A stretch of 8,331 bases of DNA from Patescibacteria group bacterium (GCA_030916575.1 JAUPWJ010000055.1:1-8331), one strand, 5' to 3'. Positions 1 through 5,776 are shown, counted from the first letter of the stretch. Translations and numbers: made by a program. Notes: a model not told the origin generated them from the sequence alone.

Positions 1-1002
1 AAATTCCGGGTTTACATTTTTTGGTTTAAGGTTTTTAAAGTCAATATATTCTGTTCGGCTTAATTTATTGTAAATTAACAAAGATTGGTATTCTACCTTT
101 TCTCGTGGGTTTGGTATCGGTGGAGGTGTTTTGCTTTGTTCTATTTTTTCTTCCGTTATTTTTTGTTTCGGATTTTGTATATTTTCAAGGTCTCTAATTT
201 CATTTTCTAATTTCAGAACCTCAGGCTCATTGTTACTTTTCTCTGCTTCACTAAGTAATATCCTCAATTCTTTCATTTTTGAATTGAAAAACAAAACTTT
301 CTCAGTTTCCATAAGTTTATTTTTTATTTCGTTTTGCTTTTCTTCCAATACTCTTATTTCCGTTTCTAACTTTAGAACCTCGGGTTCGTTGCTACTTTTT
401 TCTGCTTCAGTTATTAGTATCCTTAATTTTTTTATTTCAAAATTATTCAGTTGAATTTGGTCTTCTAATTGTTCCTTGTTTAAAGAATTTACAATTATTG
501 TTTGTTCTATAATTTTATTTTTTGATTCTTGACTATCTTTTAAAAGTTCTTCTTGTGTGTTTAATAATTCAGTTTTCAAGTTTTCTTTTTCAATGTCTGA
601 AACTGACGGAGCTTCACTTGGAAGAGGGTTCTCTTCTTTGGGGTCTGGTTCTCCTATAGTGGCGTCATCTTCTTTTTCAATCTCTAAATTATTTTTATTT
701 TTTTTAGTAAAATTGCTAAAGAATTTTTTTATCTTTTCAGTTCCTTTTTTGAATTTATCTTGAGGGGCTCCATTTCGTGCATTATTACTTATTTCGCTAT
801 ATTTTTTATCAATTTCCCTAGGGTTGTTTCTGTAAAATTCTATTTCTTCTTTTGTGAGAGATTTTTTATTAAATACTAATTTTTCTGCAATTTTTTGGAT
901 TTTGTTTTCTTCACTGTTGACTTCAATTTCAATTTCTTCTGCTTTAGCAGGGTTGAGTTTACCTTTATTGCTGTTTAAATAGTCATCAAATTTGAAATCC
1001 AT
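1..1002 (-). CDS. Coiled-coil repeat protein of unknown function, partial (C terminus outside window)
   Basis: An open frame runs from the ATG at 1002 to the left edge with no stop: 334 residues, incomplete. I do not recognise the family. The protein is rich in Lys, Glu and Asn, with no signal peptide or membrane segment, so it is probably cytosolic. The N-terminal 100 residues are charged and look helical (residues about 37-68), followed by an acidic, Pro-rich linker (about 110-137). From about 138 to 290 it is predicted coiled coil and carries two copies of a repeat 53 residues apart (189-226 and 242-277), with the shared core EAEKS-NEPEVLKLE-EIR-LE. A Pro-rich stretch (TPPPIPNPR, about 292-300) leads into a possible new domain cut by the edge. 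It lies 40 bp downstream of the 553-aa gene in the same orientation and has its own TATAAT 8 nt before the ATG, with no Shine-Dalgarno. The frame is very likely real; the function is unknown. Confidence 0.88.
   Translation of the reverse strand, partial: MDFKFDDYLNSNKGKLNPAKAEEIEIEVNSEENKIQKIAEKLVFNKKSLTKEEIEFYRNNPREIDKKYSEISNNARNGAPQDKFKKGTEKIKKFFSNFTKKNKNNLEIEKEDDATIGEPDPKEENPLPSEAPSVSDIEKENLKTELLNTQEELLKDSQESKNKIIEQTIIVNSLNKEQLEDQIQLNNFEIKKLRILITEAEKSSNEPEVLKLETEIRVLEEKQNEIKNKLMETEKVLFFNSKMKELRILLSEAEKSNNEPEVLKLENEIRDLENIQNPKQKITEEKIEQSKTPPPIPNPREKVEYQSLLIYNKLSRTEYIDFKNLKPKNVNPEF
172..438 (-). repeat. Two degenerate repeats, 159-bp period, inside the coiled-coil gene
   Basis: The copies lie at 325-438 and 172-279 on the minus strand and encode residues 189-226 and 242-277. 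The period is exactly 159 bp (53 codons), judged from the shared AGAACCTC(A/G)GG at 215 and 374. Both encode LRI-L--EAEKS-NEPEVLKLE-EIR-LE. Third-base differences between copies indicate an old duplication kept under protein-level selection rather than a recent one. Confidence 0.8.
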
Positions 1003-1010
1003 ATTGTTTT

Positions 1011-1016
1011 ATTATA
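1011..1016 (-). promoter_or_regulatory. -10 box (TATAAT) of the coiled-coil gene, leaderless type
   Basis: A perfect TATAAT on the minus strand ends 8 nt before the ATG at 1002. Transcription would therefore start within a base or two of the start codon. A weak -35 candidate (TTGGAT, 16-bp spacer) lies in the 40-bp gap after the upstream stop. No Shine-Dalgarno is present. Confidence 0.6.
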
Positions 1017-1042
1017 CAAGATTAATGGTTAAATCCAATTTA

Positions 1043-2704
1043 TTAATTAAGTTTTTCAAGTTTCTTGTTTACTTCTTCTAGTTTATCTTGTATTACTCTA
1101 TCGTTTTCTTTTAATTTATTTAGCTTTTCATTTTCTACTTCAATACTACCCATTCTTTCTTGTATTCTTTTTCTCAACTTTTCAATTTCGTCTTCTATGT
1201 TTCCGATTTGTTCATTAGGATTTTCTTTTATATTTTCTTTGGTATCTTTTACATCTTCAGTAACAGGGACCTCTATGTCGTTCATTTTTACATCTTCTTT
1301 TGTAATAGGTTTAACTGCGGCGCTTTTTTTATCTAAAATTGTTAGCATTTTTGCTTTTTTGGTAATTTTTGGATCTATTAGAGTAAGAATCATTTTGTCT
1401 CCCCAGTCTTTTCTTTTGTCGCTGTCTTTTGATGGGAAAATAAAAGTACCCCTTAGGTCTTGTGTTCCAGGAATTTCCTTTTTGAAGTCTTCGGCTACAT
1501 TTTTCATGTTTGGATGATTTGAGTTAATTCCAAATATTTTATTTTGTTTATTTAGTGTTACAAACGTGTCGTATCCTAAAGCATTAGTTCCCATAAAGGC
1601 CATTCCTTCTGGGATCCAAACTTTATTTGTGACCTTGCCTTCGTCTGTATTCATTGCGAAGTAATTAAAATAAATTATGTCTCCCACGCGAGTGTCTCTC
1701 ATATTTAAACCACAAGCATTCGCGTATTCAATACAATTTTTTAATCCCTCATTAGTTTCCTGTGCTTTCTGTGCCTGTTCCTCGCAGACGTCCCTAATTG
1801 TTTTTTTTATCGGTATTTCTTCTTTACTCCCATCTTCTTTTTCTATCATTTTTGTCCCAATTACCCAGCTAGTATTCCCAAAATCACCGTTTAGCTCCTC
1901 GTCAGTAAAAGGACCATCCATGAGCTCTTTTGCTTTTCCAGATTTAAACCACTCTTTCAAAACCTCAAAAGGTATTTTTCCTGCAATTGCTCGGAGAGAA
2001 CGTGGCCATGTTTTTGTAAAATACTCTTCTGTCCATTCTCCCTTATCTTTTTTTTCTTTCACGTAAGAAAGGTTGTCTAAGTCAGTGACAAATTCTACTA
2101 AATCCTCTAGCCATTTTTGGTTTTCTTTTATAAGTTTAGCCTCTTTTAATAATTCGTATATTTGTTGTGAGGCTGAGGTTGGAGTTCTTGCTCCCTCTCC
2201 ATGATGATCTAGTTTTATAATTTTATTTTTATCATTTTCTTCATATTCTATCCATGTGTTTCCCACATCCGCAATTATTGTTACCCCATCTTTTTGTTCA
2301 TACAGAGGTTGTCCTTTTTGGGTTTTTTTATTTAGATCCTTCTCTGTACCACCCTTGGGTATTATGTGAAATACTGCATTTTTGGCGTAAACACCCGACA
2401 GGTTGTCTTTCTTGGTGTTTTTATTATTGAAGTTTTCTAGTATTTCTACAAAAAGTCTATTGTCTAAATCAGATTCGAATGTTAATTTCCCCCTGTCATC
2501 GTATTCTTTGGCGTGTAAAATTACTTGATTTATGGGGTATTTTTTTAGTGTCTCTATTATTTTTTGCCTTGAGACACTTTCTGGCGTTTCTGCTTGATTT
2601 TGCGGTTTAGTGTGTCCTAATGTAGTTTTATCGATATTAGCCAACTGATTTTTTAGTGAATCATTAGATTTATCTGCTATTTCCCATCTTCCTCTTTTTG
2701 CCAT
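1043..2704 (-). CDS. Predicted DHH-phosphoesterase-like protein with C-terminal coiled coil
   Basis: This is a complete 553-aa frame with a TATAAT 9 nt before the ATG and no Shine-Dalgarno. The N-terminal 45 residues are polar and probably disordered. The central part resembles the DHH superfamily: a D-x-D at D79/D81, an ADVG at 145-148 (D146), the signature LDHHGEG at 165-171 followed by TSASQQIYELL at 176-186, and FVTDLDN at 205-211 (D208/D210). The order acidic motif, D, DHH, TSA-helix, D fits the family's metal-binding core. Residues about 370-445 (GYDTFVTLN, then FGINSNHPNMKNVAEDF) could be a divergent DHHA1-like substrate domain. Residues 500-553 form a Lys/Glu coiled coil. Possible activities are hydrolysis of small nucleotides or oligonucleotides, but the spacing is unusual and the assignment rests on motifs only. 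The same-strand coiled-coil gene downstream suggests a partner. A real gene is nearly certain; the family call is moderate. Confidence 0.75.
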   Translation of the reverse strand: MAKRGRWEIADKSNDSLKNQLANIDKTTLGHTKPQNQAETPESVSRQKIIETLKKYPINQVILHAKEYDDRGKLTFESDLDNRLFVEILENFNNKNTKKDNLSGVYAKNAVFHIIPKGGTEKDLNKKTQKGQPLYEQKDGVTIIADVGNTWIEYEENDKNKIIKLDHHGEGARTPTSASQQIYELLKEAKLIKENQKWLEDLVEFVTDLDNLSYVKEKKDKGEWTEEYFTKTWPRSLRAIAGKIPFEVLKEWFKSGKAKELMDGPFTDEELNGDFGNTSWVIGTKMIEKEDGSKEEIPIKKTIRDVCEEQAQKAQETNEGLKNCIEYANACGLNMRDTRVGDIIYFNYFAMNTDEGKVTNKVWIPEGMAFMGTNALGYDTFVTLNKQNKIFGINSNHPNMKNVAEDFKKEIPGTQDLRGTFIFPSKDSDKRKDWGDKMILTLIDPKITKKAKMLTILDKKSAAVKPITKEDVKMNDIEVPVTEDVKDTKENIKENPNEQIGNIEDEIEKLRKRIQERMGSIEVENEKLNKLKENDRVIQDKLEEVNKKLEKLN

Positions 2705-2713
2705 AGTGACTCT

Positions 2714-2719
2714 ATTATA
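2714..2719 (-). promoter_or_regulatory. -10 box (TATAAT) of the DHH-like gene, leaderless type
   Basis: A perfect minus-strand TATAAT is separated from the ATG at 2704 by 9 nt, so the transcript would begin about 2 nt before the start codon. No good -35 is seen at 16-18 bp. The arrangement copies that of the next gene downstream. Confidence 0.6.
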
Positions 2720-2800
2720 CAGCCGTATTTTTCTTAACGCTAATTTTTAGTAAAAATACCAAATAATTTCACAACTTTTCTACTGTAATGTCAAAAAAAG

Positions 2801-2809
2801 TTATCCACA
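2801..2809 (+). promoter_or_regulatory. Perfect DnaA box (TTATCCACA)
   Basis: It matches the high-affinity DnaA box exactly. It stands alone in the divergent gap, about 2.8 kb from the paired boxes at 5599-5627. It may be a DnaA titration or regulatory site; binding is inferred from sequence only. Confidence 0.5.
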
Positions 2810-3023
2810 AAAGGGTTGACTAGGGGGTCTGATTGGAGTACCCTTTCTATATACCCCTGTACAGAAGCCCGAAAATGATGTCTGAAATCTGAAATGACAG
2901 TAACCATTGTGAGAACTTAATTTAGAGAACAATTTCGGTCGTCCTCTTTTCTAGCCTTATTTTATAAGGACTGGAAGAAAACTCTCACGATATTTAATTT
3001 GTTTTATTAAACCTAAAATTAAA

Positions 3024-4064
3024 ATGTTTCATAGCTTTTTAGCTTTTTTTCCTATATTAGGCTTATTTATCATGCCTATCGGAGTAGAAGCTAGTTTCAT
3101 CTCTTCCCTCCTAGGTAAAGAGGTTTTAGCTAGTACTAACCTTTATTCTCTAGAGCAAAACTCTCAAAATGGCTTGGCCCTAGAAGCCAATGTATCATCA
3201 TTCGCTATGGTTGATGGTAAAAAGGGCTCTGAAATAGATGAAAGTGTAGAAATCGGCATTGTGGCTGAGACTGCCCTATCACCCGTAACTGGGCCTTCTG
3301 GTGTATCTAATGAAGAAACAGAATTAGAAGATTTTTCACTAGAAGATTTAGACATATATGTAGTCAGAAAGGGCGATAGCGTTGCTCAGGTTGCTGAAAT
3401 GTTTGGCATAACTCCAGATACTATATATTCAGCTAATGATATGAAAAAAGGAGATAAATTTAAAGAAGGAGATGTCTGGTTGATTTTACCTGTTTCTGGG
3501 GTGGAACATAAAGTAGCTAAAGGACAGACACTACAAGGTATAGCAAATTTATACAAAATTTCTGTGGACGATATAATCAGTGCAAATGATATCGGTGAAG
3601 GCGCAGTCATAGCTGTAGGAGAAAATCTTATGATTCCGGGAGGAAATATGTTAAGTGAAACCAAACCTAAGACTAGTGGCACTGGTATTGCAAAAGGAGG
3701 ATCTTCTGTTTCTAGTGTTGCTGGTTATTTTATAAAACCAGTTCCTGGTAGTATCAAATCAAGAGGAGTAAAACCAGGACATAAGGGAGTAGACTTTGCA
3801 GCACCAACAGGTACACCAATCCTAGCTGCTGCCTCTGGAAAAGTACTTAAGGCCGCTATGGGATGGAATGGAGCTTTTGGAAACATGGTTATTGTTCAAC
3901 ATTCAAATGGTACCCTAACTTTATACGCACACATGTCTAAAATAGCGACCTCAACTGGATCACAAGTGACTCAAGGTCAAGTAATAGGTTATGTCGGGAA
4001 TACTGGGCGATCCACCGGGCCTCATCTTCATTTCGAAGTTAGAGGAGCAAGAAATCCTTTCTAA
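3024..4064 (+). CDS. Secreted LysM-LysM-M23 zinc metallopeptidase (peptidoglycan hydrolase)
   Basis: This 346-aa protein probably cuts peptide cross-bridges of peptidoglycan outside the membrane. Residues 1-23 are a short hydrophobic signal sequence ending in VEA, followed by a low-complexity acidic linker to about 108. LysM 1 spans about 112-156 (YVVRKGDSVAQVAEMFGIT) and LysM 2 about 161-205 (HKVAKGQTLQGIANLYKIS); these domains bind glycan chains. A Gly/Ser linker leads to the M23 domain at about 250-342. Its site is intact: H253 and D257 (HKGVD), H303 (YAHMS), and H334/H336 (HLHFE). The chain stops 8 residues after HFEV, so it has little beyond the catalytic domain. No in-frame start lies just upstream, and ATG 3024 gives the signal peptide; it has no Shine-Dalgarno. 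Its TAA directly abuts the stop of the convergent ZIP gene. Likely roles are wall growth or separation. Confidence 0.94.
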   Translation: MFHSFLAFFPILGLFIMPIGVEASFISSLLGKEVLASTNLYSLEQNSQNGLALEANVSSFAMVDGKKGSEIDESVEIGIVAETALSPVTGPSGVSNEETELEDFSLEDLDIYVVRKGDSVAQVAEMFGITPDTIYSANDMKKGDKFKEGDVWLILPVSGVEHKVAKGQTLQGIANLYKISVDDIISANDIGEGAVIAVGENLMIPGGNMLSETKPKTSGTGIAKGGSSVSSVAGYFIKPVPGSIKSRGVKPGHKGVDFAAPTGTPILAAASGKVLKAAMGWNGAFGNMVIVQHSNGTLTLYAHMSKIATSTGSQVTQGQVIGYVGNTGRSTGPHLHFEVRGARNPF

Positions 4065-4076
4065 TTATTCTAGAAA
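4058..4076. repeat. Small inverted repeat over the abutting stop codons
   Basis: TTTCTA (4058-4063) and TAGAAA (4071-4076) flank a 7-nt loop spanning both stop codons of the convergent peptidase and ZIP genes. The stem is AT-rich, six pairs long, with no clear U-tract, so it is at best a weak bidirectional terminator. Confidence 0.3.
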
Positions 4077-4814
4077 AGTTAAACTTATCATTAGAAAAAT
4101 TCCAATAATTAAAGATAGAAATTGAAGAAACGAATATTTCGTTTCTTTTGTTTTGTGTAGTTCAGGTATAAGGTCTGCGACAGCAATATAAATAAATCCT
4201 CCGGCTGCTATCGGTAAGAAGTAAATAATAAAATTTTGTGATACATCTCCTAAGATAAGTGCGAGTATTACTCCTGCAATAGAAAGTAATGCTGATAAAA
4301 AGTTGAGCCAAAGGGCTCGAGCTTTTGTGTATCCAGCGTGCAATAATACTGCAAAATCCCCTATTTCTTGGGGTATTTCGTGTAAAATGACTGCGAGAGT
4401 GGTCGCTATACCAAGTGGAATACTTACCAGAAAACTTGCGCCTATTATTACTCCATCAATAAAATTATGCACACCATCTGAGAACAATACTAGCTTCCCT
4501 ACTGGATGAATATGATTCTCTGCTGTGTCATCTCCGTGATGGTGCCAGTGTAAAAACTTTTCTAAAATAAAGAAAAATAAAATTCCGGAAATTATTAAAA
4601 GACTAATTAAAAGCGGATTTGTCGCTCCTTCAAATGCTTCTGGAATTAAATGTATAAATGCATCTCCTAAAAGCGCCCCCACAGCAAGAGAGATAAAAAT
4701 AAAAATATATTTTTTCAGCCATTCTTCTTTTAGTGAAAGTCCAAAGATTCCAACTAAGGACACTAAGCTCACAGCCAAAACACTTCCTAATGCATAAAGA
4801 TAAGTTGTTATCAT
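4065..4814 (-). CDS. ZIP family divalent metal transporter
   Basis: This 249-aa membrane protein probably imports zinc or a related divalent metal. About eight hydrophobic segments are visible, near 5-24, 36-58, 66-86, 106-130, 135-160, 165-190, 195-215 and 228-247. The metal site is clear: HNFIDG at 116-121 in segment 4 and HEIPQE at 145-150 in segment 5, the LIV-1-type signature with Gln where HEIPHE is usual. A His-rich loop (H89, H91-93, H101, H103) lies between segments 3 and 4, as is typical. The length is normal for bacterial ZIPs. The start is supported because the first membrane segment begins at residue 5; the ATG lies only 3 nt after the discriminator base of tRNA-Gly(TCC) and has no Shine-Dalgarno. 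Transcription is probably with that tRNA from the TATAAT at 4898-4903. The metal transported cannot be read from sequence. Confidence 0.95.
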   Translation of the reverse strand: MITTYLYALGSVLAVSLVSLVGIFGLSLKEEWLKKYIFIFISLAVGALLGDAFIHLIPEAFEGATNPLLISLLIISGILFFFILEKFLHWHHHGDDTAENHIHPVGKLVLFSDGVHNFIDGVIIGASFLVSIPLGIATTLAVILHEIPQEIGDFAVLLHAGYTKARALWLNFLSALLSIAGVILALILGDVSQNFIIYFLPIAAGGFIYIAVADLIPELHKTKETKYSFLQFLSLIIGIFLMISLTFLE

Positions 4815-4817
4815 GTG

Positions 4818-4888
4818 TGCGGGATAGGGGAATCGAACTCCTAACCACAGTTTGGAAAACTGTTATTTTACCATTAAACTAATCCCGC
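4818..4888 (-). tRNA. tRNA-Gly(TCC)
   Basis: The cloverleaf folds with acceptor stem GCGGGAT/ATCCCGC (4882-4888 with 4819-4825), D-stem GTTT/AAAT with GG in the loop, anticodon stem ACAGT/ACTGT and loop TTTCCAA giving anticodon TCC. The T-loop is TTCGATT on a stem AGGAG/CCCCT with one A-C mismatch. The discriminator is A (4818). CCA is not encoded: the next bases are CAC, then the ATG of the ZIP gene. Confidence 0.95.
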
Positions 4889-4897
4889 ATTTTTATT

Positions 4898-4903
4898 ATT
4901 ATA
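4898..4903 (-). promoter_or_regulatory. -10 box for tRNA-Gly(TCC)-zip
   Basis: A perfect TATAAT on the minus strand ends 9 nt before the tRNA 5' end, so transcription would start almost at the mature tRNA end. The -35 region (TTTTAA at 17 bp) is weak. Read-through from tRNA-Pro is also possible. Confidence 0.5.
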
Positions 4904-4913
4904 GGACTTTTAC

Positions 4914-4930
4914 CCTCTTTTTAAAAGAGG
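4914..4930. repeat. Inverted repeat between tRNA-Pro and tRNA-Gly(TCC)
   Basis: CCTCTTTT-T-AAAAGAGG is a perfect 8-bp palindrome in the 46-bp tRNA spacer. As RNA it would form about a 6-bp stem with a 5-nt loop. There is no U-tract directly after it in either direction, so it may be a processing hairpin or weak terminator. Confidence 0.45.
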
Positions 4931-4934
4931 AATG

Positions 4935-5005
4935 TCGGGCTGCTGGGAATTGAACCCAGTCTAAATGCTCCCAAAGCACTTGTACTACCGGTATACTACA
5001 GCCCG
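4935..5005 (-). tRNA. tRNA-Pro(TGG)
   Basis: Acceptor stem CGGGCTG/CAGCCCG keeps the C1-G72 pair typical of bacterial tRNA-Pro. D-stem GTAT/GTAC, anticodon stem AGTGC/GCATT and loop TTTGGGA give anticodon TGG with G37. T-arm is CTGGG-TTCAATT-CCCAG. The discriminator is A (4935) and the next bases are CAT, so CCA is not encoded. It lies 46 bp before tRNA-Gly(TCC), same strand. Confidence 0.95.
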
Positions 5006-5049
5006 AAACGACATATTTACTTAAAACAAAACAAACAAGACTGAAACCG

Positions 5050-5078
5050 AGTATATCACAAAATAATATCACTTTCTA
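5050..5078 (-). promoter_or_regulatory. Promoter for the tRNA-Pro-led unit
   Basis: TATACT (5050-5055) with an upstream TGn extension and TAGAAA (5073-5078, 17-bp spacer) form a plausible extended -10 promoter on the minus strand. It starts inside the 3' end of the yraN gene and would give a leader of roughly 38 nt before tRNA-Pro. Confidence 0.45.
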
Positions 5079-5466
5079 GTTTTACCCGAGCTTTTTTATT
5101 TTCTAAATCTAAATACACTACTATTAAATCCACTTGCCATTCTTTCTCTTCGTATTCTTTGTGTGACAAAAGGTAGGTCTGGATAGTCCTAGAAAGTCTT
5201 TTTAACTTCCATGGATGCATATTGTCCTCTGCTCGGTAATTGTCCCCCGTCGCTTCCCTTTTCCAAACGCTATCTTTACTTGAAACAGACTTCACCTCAA
5301 TGAAATGTATTTTGCTGTCCTTTTGAGTAATGATGTCTATTTCTCCCCATTTCTTTGTGTAATTTCTCTCTATAACCTCAAAACCTTGTTTCATGAGAAA
5401 CTTTACAGCTATATTCTCCCCTATTTCTCCAGTTTTTTGTGTTTCTGAAGTAAATACTTTAGGCAT
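5056..5466 (-). CDS. yraN: YraN/UPF0102 family restriction-endonuclease-like protein
   Basis: This 136-aa protein is close to the usual length of about 120-130 for the UPF0102 family. The family signature is intact: TGEIGENIAVKFLMKQGF near the N terminus (E17), GEIDII at 41-46 (E42, D44), FIEVKS at 55-60 (E57, K59), then NYRAEDNMHPWKLKRLSR at 76-93. The E, D and ExK residues match the PD-(D/E)XK nuclease fold core, so a Holliday-junction or other DNA nuclease activity is often suggested; the physiological role of the family is unsettled. It ends 50 bp before tRNA-Pro on the same strand. The ATG has no Shine-Dalgarno. Two tandem GTTTCA-type palindromes lie 10-37 bp upstream of the start, so its promoter region may be bound by a protein; no TATAAT was found there. 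Confidence 0.95.
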   Translation of the reverse strand: MPKVFTSETQKTGEIGENIAVKFLMKQGFEVIERNYTKKWGEIDIITQKDSKIHFIEVKSVSSKDSVWKREATGDNYRAEDNMHPWKLKRLSRTIQTYLLSHKEYEEKEWQVDLIVVYLDLENKKARVKLESDIIL

Positions 5467-5475
5467 TTTACTTTA

Positions 5476-5503
5476 GTTTCATGATAAACGTTTCACATGA
5501 AAC
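5476..5503. repeat. Tandem parS-like 14-mers upstream of yraN
   Basis: Two 14-mers sit head to tail with no gap: GTTTCATGATAAAC (5476-5489) and GTTTCACATGAAAC (5490-5503). The second differs from the parS core GTTTCACGTGAAAC at one central base; the first matches 11 of 14. They could be a ParB/Noc-type site or a local operator for yraN. No parB gene is in the window, so binding is an inference. Confidence 0.45.
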
Positions 5504-5598
5504 AAATTACTTAATTTTATGTCTTTTACTAAAATAACCTTATTTTACAACATATTTTGTCAAAAAGTCTCCTAAAAGACAAATTTTAACCATGTCCG

Positions 5599-5607
5599 TT
5601 ATCCACA
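5599..5607 (+). promoter_or_regulatory. Perfect DnaA box 1 of a pair
   Basis: TTATCCACA, identical to the high-affinity DnaA box. It overlaps the left arm of a 9-bp inverted repeat (5593-5601). Confidence 0.55.
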
Positions 5608-5618
5608 TACCAACAGGG

Positions 5619-5627
5619 TTATCCACA
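5619..5627 (+). promoter_or_regulatory. Perfect DnaA box 2 of a pair
   Basis: TTATCCACA in the same orientation as box 1, 20 bp start to start, about two helical turns, which would put two DnaA molecules on the same face. Confidence 0.55.
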
Positions 5628-5690
5628 GTTTTGTCCAATATCCTTGTTAATAAAGAACTTACTAACGGACAGAAAATTTACCTTTTATTG

Positions 5691-5762
5691 TGCACCCGGA
5701 GGGATTCGAACCCCCAACGACGGTTCCGAAGACCGGCGTGATATCCATTTCACTACGGGTGC
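5691..5762 (-). tRNA. tRNA-Arg(TCG)
   Basis: Acceptor stem GCACCCG/CGGGTGC, D-stem GTGA/TCAC with GG in the loop, anticodon loop CTTCGGA giving TCG, and T-arm GGGGG-TTCGAAT-CCCTC. The anticodon stem CCGGT/ACCGT has a C27-U43 mismatch at its outer pair. The discriminator is A; the next bases are CAA, so CCA is not encoded. Confidence 0.95.
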
Positions 5763-5776
5763 AGTAAGTCTTTGTT

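Larger units (their letters stand above)
2705..3023. other. Divergent intergenic region, 319 bp
   Basis: This gap separates the divergent DHH-like gene and the LysM-M23 peptidase gene. Beyond the leaderless -10 on the left it holds a perfect DnaA box (2801-2809), a 7-bp tandem duplication TCTGAAA (2881-2894), GAGAAC twice (2911-2916 and 2925-2930), ATTGT...ACAAT (2906-2910 with 2929-2933) and an inverted repeat CCTTAT-TTT-ATAAGG (2955-2969). I see no convincing promoter for the peptidase: TTGACT at 2816-2821 has only a poor TACCCT at 17 bp. No tRNA or recognisable riboswitch was found. Confidence 0.6.
5467..5690. other. AT-rich intergenic region with origin-like features
   Basis: It lies between yraN and tRNA-Arg. 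It contains the tandem parS-like 14-mers, an AT-rich stretch (about 5504-5590), two perfect DnaA boxes 20 bp apart (5599, 5619), and a 9-bp inverted repeat TGTCCGTTA/TAACGGACA (5593-5601 with 5663-5671) bracketing the boxes. A small hairpin GTCT-cctaaa-AGAC (5567-5580), followed by T5 in the minus direction, could weakly end tRNA-Arg transcripts. dnaA is absent, so the origin call is tentative. Confidence 0.4.

Noticed and set aside
131..763. Plus-strand open frames at 131-454 and 557-763
   Set aside because: They are Phe/Ser-rich antisense shadows of the Lys/Glu-rich minus-strand gene at 1-1002, which has a sensible composition and a promoter.
2789..2824. Eleven-codon frame starting at ATG 2789, ending TAG
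   Set aside because: Too short, no initiation signal, and it overlaps the DnaA box; no support as a leader peptide.
2822..2870. G-rich and C-rich runs that could pair as a riboswitch-like leader
   Set aside because: Pairing is short and interrupted, and matches no riboswitch family I know.
2881..2894. TCTGAAA tandem duplication
   Set aside because: Only two 7-bp copies; could be slippage and supports no function.
4465..4473. TTATGCACA, a relaxed DnaA-box match
   Set aside because: It lies in the codons for the conserved VHNFI metal motif of the ZIP transporter, so protein constraint explains it.
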